Of a DNA stretch of 31,811 nt, positions 24,101-31,788 are shown one piece after another (within the stretch, counting starts at the first letter, position 1; each line of letters starts with the position of its first letter). The notes beneath the pieces were generated by a model. That model was not told the origin of the DNA. It saw nothing but the letters and a program-made list of their open reading frames with translations, and searched no databases. Position numbers and translations under genes: made by a program. The DNA lies in the NCBI GenBank assembly GCA_050309705.1, contig JBNRMR010000034.1, positions 1 through 31,811 on the forward strand. Direction: 5' to 3'. Origin of the DNA: JBNRMR01 sp050309705. GTDB lineage: Bacteria; Bacillota; Clostridia; Christensenellales; UBA1750.

Positions 24101-24702
24101 ACTATCTGGGGAACAACGTGTATATGACCCGGGAGCTTTACGAAAGCCTTTTCGAGCCCTATGCCCCAAATGCCTTGCTGGCAAACCTTTCCCAGGAGGT
24201 TTCAGACCACGGGGCTTATACGGATGCGCTTTTGGAAAACGACTGGGTGATGTCCGCCTCAAACGCCATGGCCATGCGGGAGGACTTCTCCTTTGACCTT
24301 ATAAACGCAGTTGTTCTATTGCTGATATTCATGGCGGGAGGGCTGGCCTTTGCAGTGCTGTTCACTCTTTCAAGCACCAATATCTCCGAACGAGTCCGCG
24401 AGCTTGCAACAATAAAGGTTCTGGGCTTCCACGACAGGGAGGTCCACAGATATGTGAACCGGGAGACTCTCATTCTGACGATCATCGGCACAGGGATGGG
24501 TTTGCCTCTTGGCAAGTTTATAAGCGAGCTGTTAACTCTTGTGCTGCACCTGCCCTCAATACACTTTGCATCCCACATTGAGCCCCATAGCTACGCGATT
24601 TCCGCAGCGATAACTCTTTGCTTCGCCCTGGCCGTTAATCTCATGTCGAAAAGAGTTTTGAACAAAATAGACATGGTGGAGGCCCTTAAAAGCGCAGAAT
24701 AG
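21151..24702 (+). CDS. FtsX-type ABC permease with giant coiled-coil hairpin
   Basis: A 1183-aa membrane protein. TTG 21151 and ATG 21160 are both possible starts; neither has a strong ribosome site, so translation is probably coupled to the ATPase gene. The first membrane helix is at about residues 17-36. An extracytoplasmic region follows with a very acidic insert (about 158-190). A long E/A/K-rich helical region spans about 285-630, interrupted near 435-505 by an alanine-rich turn, so it should fold as an antiparallel coiled-coil stalk. Two FtsX domains follow. The first has membrane helices from about 655 and the motif E-E-R-G-L-I-G-T-L-K-A-L-G. The C-terminal one has R-V-R-E-L-A-T-I-K-V-L-G. 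These are the ATPase-coupling motifs of mechanotransmitting permeases. The cargo is unknown; export of a lipid, peptide or drug, or envelope sensing, are options. Confidence 0.9.
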   Translation: MTKMKRAYNKEVRRFIRKGWRRFLSIAAITALGVAMLTGLYASSMDMYYSADIFYDRQKLFDIRIFSTLGLTEDDLTALSQMDEVETAELSYSETVYTYVNDLRKKAEIELLSPLGMNAPHVLEGRLPEGRGEIAVTQKYLNESGKAVGDSITIEEIFDSKDEDEEADENADGDLDLSVTIEEDEEKPTFSSSSFAIVGVVLHPFDIQNGSGSLKNLRSSREVYHFFVSQEEASPEIFTALHITLSGAAELNSYSDEYEDLVQATVNEIESRIKTQRELERYAFVFAEARSKIEDAESSVNEKLTEAEEELNKAWEEIEEAKVELADGKETLKKEEWNAQNEIYKAKKELRNARKELEEAEEKLADGEAQLDEARQELEKSAQELMDGWEELWQGEDEASYQFSQAQQQIDNAQSELDQARAQIDQGTEQLKGALGEAWPQDEWDSLVDETAALAAAGADDQAIAEGTAAQTAALAGALPAQQEEIIQAAIGTGKVKGGQQVLDAQKGVLAQEMDGAYRQLSEANSELTAGDQQIAKGRSAIDEKMAELEEAREELKKGWEELAKGELELKKEEAKAKEEIAEAWAELEDAERELKEAEEELISSEEEYFDKKEKAEEKLAEAYGKLSDIDMTKWYVQDRSSLESYLSLDSDLSSIDAVGKVFPVIFLLVAVLMSLTAMTRMVEEERGLIGTLKALGISHAAIYGKYLLFSFTACLAGGALGNVLGFVMFPKLISAILEEMYVIPAFYLRFDLFYGAGGVLLFVACVVGSTAFACRSELSKMPATLMRPKAPRAGARVLLEYVPFIWNGLRFLSKVTLRNLFRYKKRLFMTIAGIAGCTALVLCGFAIKDSVADLAPKQYDGIYLYDIMAVFDENEPDEFLKLTQSGEIESGIYLRIENAKLINSPGSAETVQLMVLPPFPDNDVFSRYINIIDESGQPVYPDDGVVITQNAAQILSLKAGDSVSLQNMDLASYQVNIKAVAQNYLGNNVYMTRELYESLFEPYAPNALLANLSQEVSDHGAYTDALLENDWVMSASNAMAMREDFSFDLINAVVLLLIFMAGGLAFAVLFTLSSTNISERVRELATIKVLGFHDREVHRYVNRETLILTIIGTGMGLPLGKFISELLTLVLHLPSIHFASHIEPHSYAISAAITLCFALAVNLMSKRVLNKIDMVEALKSAE

Positions 24703-24776
24703 TTCTTTTGTTTTTGTTGGCTTTGCGGCCCATTTATGGACGAAAGCAAGCGACTAAAACTTTACTGAGAAAAAGC

Positions 24777-24813
24777 AAAAAGCTTGAATCATCGCTTATG
24801 ATTCAAGCTTTTT
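24777..24813. terminator. Bidirectional terminator
   Basis: AAAAAGCTTGAATCAT (24777-24792), loop CGCTT, then the perfect 16-base complement ending in five T (24798-24813). It separates the converging permease (+) and serine dehydratase (-) genes and works in both directions. Confidence 0.92.
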
Positions 24814-24833
24814 ATTGCGCAAAAGATGTTTTC

Positions 24834-25688
24834 CTAAGCTCCGGCGGCGCTCCTGGCAGAGGGACAGGCTGCGCAGCCCCCCTCCCCCGTTTCGCGGAGG
24901 CTGGGGTGCATCATGTCCCCCACAGAGGCCATGACGTCTATCAGCTCGTCCGCCGGTATGGGGCAAGCGATCCCCGCAAGAGCCATATCCGCGGAAGAAA
25001 AAGCCACTGCAAGCCCCGAAACATTTCGGTATACGCAGGGGATCTCCACCAGGCCGCCCACCGGGTCGCAAACGAGGCCCATTGTGGCCATCAGCGCAAA
25101 GCCACAGGCCGAAGCTGCCGCCCGGGAGCCCGCGCCCAACATCTCGCATATCGCTGCGGCGGCCATGGCTGCGGCCGTTCCCGTTTCCGCCTGACAACCG
25201 CCTTTGGCGCCGGAGATGCTGGCTCTGTTGGCCACAACCCTGCCTATGGCGGCGGCGGTGAAAAGCCCGTCGATTATCACATCATCGCAAAGGCCCTTTT
25301 CATCGGCCACGGTGATCAGCGCCGCAGGAAGTATTCCGCAGGCTCCGGCCGTTGGCGCTGCGACGATCTTGCCCATGGCTGCATTGCTCTCGGCAATAGC
25401 CATCGCCCTTGCGCAGGCTAAGCCCAAAGCTCTTCCTCCGCAGGTTTTCCCGGACAAAGCGGCGTCGCGCAGCACAGGGCCCCGGCCCCCCGTCAGGCCG
25501 GAAACAGAACGAAGGTCGTAGTCCATTCCGTCCTCAATCGAAAGACGCATTATTTCAAGATATTCAGCCATGCGCTCCCTCAGTTTCCCGGGGGTGGCGT
25601 CATCCCTGCGAGCCTGTTCCTGAAGCGCAGCCTGAGCAATTGTCGAGCCCTCTGCAGCGGCCAAAAGCCCCTTAATTGAATATTCCAT
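24834..25688 (-). CDS. sdaAA: L-serine dehydratase, iron-sulphur-dependent, alpha subunit
   Basis: A 284-aa protein. ATG 25688 (- strand) has AAGGAG upstream. It is the catalytic subunit of the two-subunit serine dehydratase that turns L-serine into pyruvate and ammonia in the cytosol. The cluster cysteines Cys165 (G-G-C-Q-A-E), Cys207 (C-D-P-V-G-G) and Cys218 (E-I-P-C) have the 42- and 11-residue spacing that I recall for the 4Fe-4S ligands of the Legionella enzyme. P-T-A-G-A-C117-G-I-L-P and the C-terminal M-H-P-S-L-R-E-T-G are also family hallmarks. The cluster is not a redox centre but binds the substrate hydroxyl, and oxygen inactivates it. The gene follows the beta subunit after a 51-base gap and ends at a shared terminator. 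Confidence 0.96.
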   Translation of the reverse strand: MEYSIKGLLAAAEGSTIAQAALQEQARRDDATPGKLRERMAEYLEIMRLSIEDGMDYDLRSVSGLTGGRGPVLRDAALSGKTCGGRALGLACARAMAIAESNAAMGKIVAAPTAGACGILPAALITVADEKGLCDDVIIDGLFTAAAIGRVVANRASISGAKGGCQAETGTAAAMAAAAICEMLGAGSRAAASACGFALMATMGLVCDPVGGLVEIPCVYRNVSGLAVAFSSADMALAGIACPIPADELIDVMASVGDMMHPSLRETGEGGCAACPSARSAAGA

Positions 25689-25739
25689 GCAGACTCCTTG
25701 CTTTTTTCTTTTTATTTTCGATATAAGAAAACAAAAGCG

Positions 25740-26408
25740 TCAGTTTCTTCTGGGGAGAAGGACGACCTTATCGGTGTATTCCTTGTTATCGATTTCCGCC
25801 ATCGTGTTTTTGTCCGGCAAGGCGTCCAGCTCCAGCACCATTATGGCCTTTTGCCCCGCGGCAGTCCTTGAAACCTTCATCGTGGCAATATTTATCCCAT
25901 GCCTGGCCAGAACGGAGCTTACGCTGGCGATCACCCCCGGTGCGTCCTTGTGGCGGACGATCAGCGTGTGTTCATCGCCGGAAAAGTCCACATCGATGCC
26001 GTCGATGCCGCTGACGACTATGCTCCCCCCGCCGATGGACGAAGCCATAACCTCCACTCTGTTTCCCCCGCTTCGGGCATGTATAAGCACAGTGTTCGGG
26101 TGAGCGCCCTGAATGTTTATCTGCTCAAACTCTATTACAACGCCCCGCTCTTTGGCAGTGGCAAGGCTTGAGCGTATGCCCGGGTCGTCAACGGCAAGGC
26201 CCATCAGCCCACCGGCAATGGCGCGGTCGGTGCCGTGGCCTTTGTATGTCATGGCGAATGAGCCGTGCAGGCCGATCTTCGCCCTTTCAACGGTCCGCCC
26301 CAGCAGGCTTTGGACCACCTGACCGATTCGCACAGCCCCTGCCGTGTGGGAACTGGATGGCCCTATCATCGCCGGGCCGACGATATCAAAAAGGTGCAGA
26401 GAAGGCAT
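25740..26408 (-). CDS. sdaAB: L-serine dehydratase, iron-sulphur-dependent, beta subunit
   Basis: A 222-aa partner of the alpha subunit and first gene of the pair. ATG 26408 (- strand) is preceded by AAGGAT. The N-terminal part has the family block I-G-P-S-S-S-H-T-A-G-A-V-R-I, then G-S-F-A-M-T-Y-K-G-H-G-T-D-R-A. The C-terminal part (about residues 145-218) is an ACT domain, with H-K-D-A-P-G-V-I-A-S-V and G-I-N-I-A-T-M-K-V-S-R. ACT domains usually bind amino acids and may tune the enzyme to serine. A - strand promoter and a perfect cre-type site lie just upstream, so the pair is probably under CcpA carbon control. Confidence 0.95.
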   Translation of the reverse strand: MPSLHLFDIVGPAMIGPSSSHTAGAVRIGQVVQSLLGRTVERAKIGLHGSFAMTYKGHGTDRAIAGGLMGLAVDDPGIRSSLATAKERGVVIEFEQINIQGAHPNTVLIHARSGGNRVEVMASSIGGGSIVVSGIDGIDVDFSGDEHTLIVRHKDAPGVIASVSSVLARHGINIATMKVSRTAAGQKAIMVLELDALPDKNTMAEIDNKEYTDKVVLLPRRN

Positions 26409-26430
26409 AATATCACATCCTTACGCCAAT

Positions 26431-26459
26431 AGTATAACCTGCATTAGTGCGAAATACAA
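26431..26459 (-). promoter_or_regulatory. Promoter of sdaAB-sdaAA
   Basis: On the - strand, TTGTAT (26454-26459), a 17-base spacer and TATACT (26431-26436), giving a leader of about 16 bases to the sdaAB start. The cre-type site lies 8 bases upstream of the -35 box. Confidence 0.5.
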
Positions 26460-26467
26460 ACACCTTT

Positions 26468-26481
26468 TGAAAGCGCTTACA
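26468..26481. promoter_or_regulatory. cre-type CcpA binding site
   Basis: TGAAAGCGCTTACA matches the catabolite-responsive-element consensus TGWAANCGNTNWCA at every fixed position, and the opposite strand reads TGTAAGCGCTTTCA. It sits between the sdaAB promoter and the Ca2+ ATPase terminator, centred about 50 bases upstream of the predicted sdaAB transcript start. CcpA could repress or activate from there. Confidence 0.7.
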
Positions 26482-26492
26482 AAGCAAAATTA

Positions 26493-26519
26493 AAAAGCCG
26501 AACGTGGAGTCCGGCTTTT
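26493..26519 (-). terminator. Terminator of the Ca2+ ATPase gene
   Basis: AAAAGCCG (26493-26500) pairs with CGGCTTTT (26512-26519). On the - strand the stem is followed by TTTTTAATTTT. It lies 14 bases past the ATPase stop codon. Confidence 0.8.
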
Positions 26520-26533
26520 GGTGCGCGCATGAA

Positions 26534-29152
26534 TCAGTGAGGCTTGTGCCTGATCAGCTTAAGCGCCTTGGCCAGTTCCATCACCGGGAAGGGCACGAGC
26601 GACAGGCCCAGTGCGATCAGATATCCTGCAACGGGCAGACGTATCAGCTCAAACACCAGCGCCACCGGCGGTATGAACAGCACTATCAGCACCACCAATG
26701 AGGAGGCCAGCGCCGCAAGGTTCAGGTTTTTGTTGCTGAAGGGACCAATGCTGAAAAGGCTGCGTTCTGAGCGCATGTTGAATGCCTGCACTATCTGGGA
26801 GACCGCCAGAACTATGAAGGCCATTGTCTGGCCGCCGGCAATGCCCGCCATGAATTCGCCAATCCTGTAGGCGATAAGAGTCAAAAGGCCGAACATCACC
26901 CCCTGCAGGATTATCCTAAGGGCAAAGCCATGGGCGAATATGCCCTCGGTGCGGGGCCTGGGCTTCCGCTTCATTATGCCGGGTTCAACCTCCTCCATCC
27001 CAAGGGCTATGGCCGGCAGGCTGTCTGTAACGAGGTTGATCAACAGCAGGTGCATCGAAAGCAGTGGGCTTTTGCGCCAGAAGATCATGGACAAAAACAC
27101 GGAGAGAATCTCTCCCACATTGGTGCCCAGCAGGAAGCCCACCACCTTGCGGATGTTCTCGTAAATGCCTCTGCCTTCTCGCACAGCGTCCACAATGGTG
27201 GTGAAGTTGTCGTCGGTAAGGGTCATGTCGGATGCGTTCTTGGCGACGTCGGTGCCTGTAATCCCCATCGCGCAGCCGATGTCCGCCGCTTTGAGAGCGG
27301 GGGCATCGTTCACACCGTCGCCGGTCATCGCCACAACCTCGCCCTGCTTTTGCCAAGCCTGGACAATGCGTATCTTATCCTCCGGGGAGACCCGCGCGTA
27401 TACGGATATATCCCGCACCCTTTTGTCCAGCTCGCCATCTTCCATGCGTGCAAGCTCCACCCCTGTGACAGCCACATCGTGTTCGTCCATTATCCCCAGG
27501 TCTTTGGCGATGGCCTGAGCGGTTATCACATGGTCGCCGGTGATCATGACCGGCCTTATGCCTGCATCCCTGCACACGGCCACCGCATCCCTCACCTCCG
27601 GCCTGGGCGGGTCAATCATGCCCATTATGCCCATGAAGGTAAGGCCGCTTTCAAGGGCCTTTTCGTCCATTTCACGGGGCGGCTCATCCAACACCTTATA
27701 GCCCAGGGCAAGAACTCGAAGGGCCTGCCTGCTCATCTCAAATGTCATTTCATCGGCCCTTTTCATATCGCCTGAGACACAAAGAGGAGCCAAGGATTCC
27801 AGCGCGCCCTTGACTATGACAACGATCTTGCCGTCCATATCGCAGACTGTTGTCATAAGCTTGCGGTCGGAATCGAAGGGAATCTCGCCCAGGCGCGGAT
27901 ATCTTTGCGCCAGGGCCTGCTTTTTCATGCCGTTTATATGGGCGGCGTAAATGATGGCGGTTTCAGTTGGATCTCCAATATGCTTTACCTCTGCGCCGTC
28001 CACCTCGATGCTGGCATCGCAGCAAAGGGCGGCATATTTCAGCAGCTCCTTTGCTTTTTCGGAATTTTGGCTGTTGATCTCCTCCAGCCCTGCGGCGCCC
28101 TCCACATATGCGTTTGTCAGCGTCATGCGGTTTTGGGTGAGGGTGCCCGTCTTGTCGGAGCAGATAACCGAAGCGCTGCCCAAAGTTTCAACAGCGGGCA
28201 AGCGGCGTATGATGGCGTTCTTCTTTACCATACGCTGAACGCCTATTGAAAGAATGATGGTGACTATCGCCGGCAAGCCCTCGGGGATGGCGGACACAGC
28301 CAGCGAAACGGAAATCATGAATATCTCCAGCAGGGGGATATTGTTGGCAGCGCCGATGGCAAATATGACGGCGCAAGCAGCGATTGCCACTATTCCCAGG
28401 TATTTCCCAAGCTGGGAAAGCTTGTGCTGAAGCGGGGTTTGGGTGTCCTCCGCCTGTTCCAGCAGATTGGCGATCCTGCCCATCTCCGTGCTCATGCCCG
28501 TGCCGGTGACAACGGCCTTCGCCCTGCCATATGTGACGGAGCAGCCTGAGTAGACCATGTTATGCCTGTCACCAATGGGAGCATCTTCCGCCACATGGCT
28601 ATCAGCATACTTTTCCGAGGGGACAGATTCTCCCGTCAAGGCGGACTCCTCGCTTTTTAGGCTGGCCGACTCGATAAGCCTTGCGTCCGCGGGGATGAAA
28701 TCCCCCGCTTCTACCAGTATGATGTCTCCGGGCACCAACTCCTTGGCGTCAATCAATTGCTCGTGGCCGTCCCTTATGACTCTGGCAGTCTGGGCGGTTA
28801 TGTCCTTCAGAGCATCCAGGGCCTTCTCCGCCTTGCTCTCTTGAACCACACCCATCACCGCATTCAAAACGACGATTGCCAATATCAGGGCCGGCTCGAA
28901 AAACTCGTGGGACTCGCCGCTTTGTATCGTCACAATGAACGAGATCACCGCCGCGGCAATAAGTATGAGAATCATCACATCCTTGAACTGGTCCAAAAAC
29001 TTGCGGGCAAGGCTGCGGTGCTTCTTAGCCTTTAGAGTGTTTTCCCCAAACTCGCGCCGTCTTTTTTCGACCAGTTCGGCAGAAAGGCCAATGCTGTCAT
29101 CCGTATTTAGGTGACTCATCACCCGTGGCAACGGGTCGCTGTAGAAATTCAT
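26534..29152 (-). CDS. Calcium-transporting P-type ATPase (P2A)
   Basis: An 872-aa cation pump. ATG 29152 (- strand) follows GGAAGG. All functional parts are visible: an N-terminal cytosolic segment, the actuator T-G-E-S, the phosphorylated Asp333 in D-K-T-G-T-L-T, T-G-D-G-V-N-D-A-P in the P-domain, and about ten membrane helices. The Ca2+-site residues are complete by comparison with SERCA: Glu291 (P-E-G-L), Asn678 and Glu681 (N-V-G-E), and Asn706, Thr709, Asp710 (N-L-V-T-D). The spacing is also right, with 42 residues from Glu291 to Asp333 and 25 from Glu681 to Asn706. This argues for Ca2+ (possibly Mn2+) export rather than Na/K transport. It is related to Bacillus YloB/PacL. A marginal promoter (TTTACA-19-CATAAT, - strand, 29211-29241) lies upstream. 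It is not functionally tied to its neighbours. Confidence 0.95.
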   Translation of the reverse strand: MNFYSDPLPRVMSHLNTDDSIGLSAELVEKRRREFGENTLKAKKHRSLARKFLDQFKDVMILILIAAAVISFIVTIQSGESHEFFEPALILAIVVLNAVMGVVQESKAEKALDALKDITAQTARVIRDGHEQLIDAKELVPGDIILVEAGDFIPADARLIESASLKSEESALTGESVPSEKYADSHVAEDAPIGDRHNMVYSGCSVTYGRAKAVVTGTGMSTEMGRIANLLEQAEDTQTPLQHKLSQLGKYLGIVAIAACAVIFAIGAANNIPLLEIFMISVSLAVSAIPEGLPAIVTIILSIGVQRMVKKNAIIRRLPAVETLGSASVICSDKTGTLTQNRMTLTNAYVEGAAGLEEINSQNSEKAKELLKYAALCCDASIEVDGAEVKHIGDPTETAIIYAAHINGMKKQALAQRYPRLGEIPFDSDRKLMTTVCDMDGKIVVIVKGALESLAPLCVSGDMKRADEMTFEMSRQALRVLALGYKVLDEPPREMDEKALESGLTFMGIMGMIDPPRPEVRDAVAVCRDAGIRPVMITGDHVITAQAIAKDLGIMDEHDVAVTGVELARMEDGELDKRVRDISVYARVSPEDKIRIVQAWQKQGEVVAMTGDGVNDAPALKAADIGCAMGITGTDVAKNASDMTLTDDNFTTIVDAVREGRGIYENIRKVVGFLLGTNVGEILSVFLSMIFWRKSPLLSMHLLLINLVTDSLPAIALGMEEVEPGIMKRKPRPRTEGIFAHGFALRIILQGVMFGLLTLIAYRIGEFMAGIAGGQTMAFIVLAVSQIVQAFNMRSERSLFSIGPFSNKNLNLAALASSLVVLIVLFIPPVALVFELIRLPVAGYLIALGLSLVPFPVMELAKALKLIRHKPH

Positions 29153-29271
29153 GTTTCCTTCCCCGCTTTCCTCTGCACTTTTGGCATATGCTGGGCTATT
29201 CGCCTAGAATATTATGGACTTTTCATTTAAGAAGCTGTAAACATGTGCAAATGTTTTCTTTGCCCTTCGCG

Positions 29272-31500
29272 TCAGCCAAGCTGATGCTCCGCTCTTTGGG
29301 CCTCTCTGTACTTGCCGGGCGAGCAGCCCATCAACCTTTTAAACGCCTTATAGAAAGTGTTGTCCGAGGAATAGCCCACCTGGGCGGCGATTACGTTCAC
29401 GGGCGTGGGCGTATCCTTCAAAAGGCGCACGGCTTCGCTCATGCGCAGCGCGTCCACATACTCCTGATAGCTCTTCCCGGTTGTCTCCTTTATGATGTTA
29501 TAAAGGGAGCGCTCTGACATCTGGAACTCATCGGAAAGGAGTGTCAGGCAAAGCTCAGGGTTTGAATAGCTTTCTTTAAGGTAAGCTAACACCCTAAAGC
29601 CGGCATCGTCCCCGCCAACTTCTTTCCTGGCCATCTGTGAAAGATTAAGCGCCACATTGGTCAGATATTCTATGTTTAGCCGAAGGGGAAGAATATCGTT
29701 ATATGGCTGGAGAACCGCCTTGCTGTCCGGCACGGCCAGGCTTAGCACCGTCGAATGGAAAATGCTTATTATTCGGTAGTATATCGCCTTTACATATACG
29801 CTGGAAACCGGGGGCTGCATCGAGTTTATTCTATTGTGAAGGCGATTAAAATATGATCTTATCTGCTCCTGGCTTCCATGGAGAAGCAGCGATGCCATGA
29901 CATCTTCGCTCAGGTCCAATAGCTCTGAAAGCTTTGATGCATAGTTTCTTATCTTTCCCTCGTCCTGGCCCGCCGTCTGCGATATCCGCTGCCTGTCCAG
30001 CTCCCACATTATCCGCATCCTGACGGCGCAGATCTGCTCCATGCCTTTTGCCCGGCAGATGCCGAAGCTTATCCCAAGACCCAGGTCGTTTGCAATCTCC
30101 TTTGTGCAAATTTCAATCTTCCTGCGGATATCATCCAGGGAGCCTTCCCTCTCCTCGCTGGTGATGACATAGAGCATATCGTCAAAAAGAAAGTAAGGTC
30201 CGCTCATGCTGCGGCTTAGAACATTGCAGATCATGTCTCGCTCGCGCTGCCTGGCACTCTCATCGCCCTTCCCGCCAGGATTATGCTCGCGTATTCCGAT
30301 AAAGACGGCGGATTCTCCCAGGAAGGGTATGCGGGAAGAAAGCTCCTCCATCTCCGCGGCGGACACCTCCACTCCCCTTATCAGCATCGCCAAAACGCTC
30401 TGTTCATATGCAAAGCGGGCTGTGGAGAAATCCTCGGTGAGCCTTCGCTTCTCGACGCCAAGCTCGGTAATTGTGTTTCTAATGAATTCGTGGACATCGC
30501 CGGTGTAATCGCCGGAGAAGAGCTTTTCCCTGTCTATGACGGAATATATATCGTTCAGCGGCATCAGGCTGCGCTTTGCCAAAAAGTATGAGACCGCAAA
30601 GGAAATTACCCACGAAAGAACCAGCAGCGCAGAAACCGCAAATCTGGTGGTGCGGATATGCTCGTTTGCATCGAAGAATCTGTTTGTAAGGCCCGCGGTG
30701 ATGGTCAGCCCCTCCGGGCCAGAAAGCTTTATCTCCGATGCATTCGGCAGCCCGGAGCCCCTGAAAATGCTGATTTCATTGCCCATATATCTGTAATCGA
30801 TGGTGAGGTTCCCATGCTCGGCAATCTGCGGGATCATCAACGAGTCGATAAAATCCTGTTCCGGAATTATGGCGCTGATTATTATTCTAGGGGTATATCT
30901 GGAGGGAAAATAATAGTTTATTGTGACCGCGTTAAAGGTCTCGCCCTCAGATGATGTTCGCACCACCCCACGGATGTATCTGTTTTCCTCATAGGGTGTG
31001 TAAAGGTTCTCCAACCATTCTTCATATGACACGCCCTCATACCCGTAATACTGCCCATAGGCCTCCTCCTTCCTGAGGTATATGGCATTGTTCAGAAGCA
31101 GCAGATCATTTTCGGGGAAAATTATCATCATGTGGCTGGCGAGAGTTTCGTCGAATATGTCCTCCTTGGGCAAGCGCGCCTTATAGCTGTAAAGGTTGTA
31201 GATAAATTCGCCCGTGGCCCGGGGATTCTCCCTGGAAAGACCCACCACATATGTGTTGTTGGCCAAAAGAAACATCTTTTGCTGGAGTACCTTCATTTTA
31301 TATGACACGTCTTTGTGGACCTCAAGAAGCTGAACCTCTTGCTCCTTTTCAACCGCGATGGAGGCGTTATTGCCCGCTATTATGAACACGGGAATAAAAC
31401 ATATGAACACGGCTCCTGCCAGCAATATGTTTTTAATCAGAAACTGAGAAAGCGTTTTATTCTTTTTTCGCTTATTAAGCGATGCTTTGCGTTCAGACAA
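29272..31500 (-). CDS. Membrane-anchored AraC-family transcriptional regulator
   Basis: A 742-aa regulator with the same architecture as the one at 11126 but clearly different sequence. TTG 31500 (- strand) is chosen because AAGGAAG lies about 7 bases upstream and no in-frame ATG precedes the membrane helix. A first helix lies at about residues 20-42. An extracytoplasmic sensor region of about 240 residues follows, then a second helix at about 288-310 with a HAMP-like stretch after it (K-R-S-L-M-P-L-N-D-I-Y). A cytosolic middle section leads to a C-terminal double helix-turn-helix: L-T-L-L-S-D-E-F-Q-M-S-E-R-S-L-Y, then V-I-A-A-Q-V-G-Y-S-S-D-N-T-F-Y-K-A-F-K. It is divergent from a strong promoter at the right edge, whose unseen operon, probably another sugar ABC system, is its likely target. 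Confidence 0.9.
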   Translation of the reverse strand: MSERKASLNKRKKNKTLSQFLIKNILLAGAVFICFIPVFIIAGNNASIAVEKEQEVQLLEVHKDVSYKMKVLQQKMFLLANNTYVVGLSRENPRATGEFIYNLYSYKARLPKEDIFDETLASHMMIIFPENDLLLLNNAIYLRKEEAYGQYYGYEGVSYEEWLENLYTPYEENRYIRGVVRTSSEGETFNAVTINYYFPSRYTPRIIISAIIPEQDFIDSLMIPQIAEHGNLTIDYRYMGNEISIFRGSGLPNASEIKLSGPEGLTITAGLTNRFFDANEHIRTTRFAVSALLVLSWVISFAVSYFLAKRSLMPLNDIYSVIDREKLFSGDYTGDVHEFIRNTITELGVEKRRLTEDFSTARFAYEQSVLAMLIRGVEVSAAEMEELSSRIPFLGESAVFIGIREHNPGGKGDESARQRERDMICNVLSRSMSGPYFLFDDMLYVITSEEREGSLDDIRRKIEICTKEIANDLGLGISFGICRAKGMEQICAVRMRIMWELDRQRISQTAGQDEGKIRNYASKLSELLDLSEDVMASLLLHGSQEQIRSYFNRLHNRINSMQPPVSSVYVKAIYYRIISIFHSTVLSLAVPDSKAVLQPYNDILPLRLNIEYLTNVALNLSQMARKEVGGDDAGFRVLAYLKESYSNPELCLTLLSDEFQMSERSLYNIIKETTGKSYQEYVDALRMSEAVRLLKDTPTPVNVIAAQVGYSSDNTFYKAFKRLMGCSPGKYREAQRAEHQLG

Positions 31501-31589
31501 ATGGCATCTTCCTTAATGATATTGTGTGGTTTATTCTTCTTGCGAAAGCCGCGGTCAAGGTGTGAGTGTTGATAAGTCTGTTTTTATCA

Positions 31590-31598
31590 ATTATAACA
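31590..31598 (-). promoter_or_regulatory. Possible extended -10 promoter of the AraC regulator
   Basis: The - strand reads TGTTATAAT, an extended -10 element, about 90 bases upstream of the TTG start. There is no good -35 box 17 bases away, which extended -10 promoters tolerate. Confidence 0.35.
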
Positions 31599-31759
31599 TA
31601 CCTTCATCCGGAAAAAAACATGCTGATTGTCTGCCCTTTGAATTTAACGTCCCTCCAGGCCATCAAAAAAAGCCCTGGAGCGCTATTCCCGGACTATGCT
31701 TCCAAAATATGAGAATAAAATAAAGAAAAAAAGAGATAATAAAAAAGACCTGTGAATGC

Positions 31760-31788
31760 TTGACATAAAAATGGTCTTGTGGTAACAT
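31760..31788 (+). promoter_or_regulatory. Strong promoter leaving the window
   Basis: A perfect TTGACA (31760-31765), a 17-base spacer and TAACAT (31783-31788). AAGACC (31745-31750) and GGTCTT (31773-31778) form an inverted repeat around the -35 box that could be an operator. The gene it drives lies beyond the right edge. Otherwise 31501-31811 holds no coding region. Confidence 0.65.

Noticed and set aside
24708..25421. A 237-codon + strand frame opposite sdaAA
   Set aside because: The opposite strand is an unmistakable serine dehydratase, and the frame starts before the shared terminator.
26930..27775. A 281-codon + strand frame opposite the Ca2+ ATPase
   Set aside because: It is a shadow of the ATPase, rich in His/Gly without domain structure.
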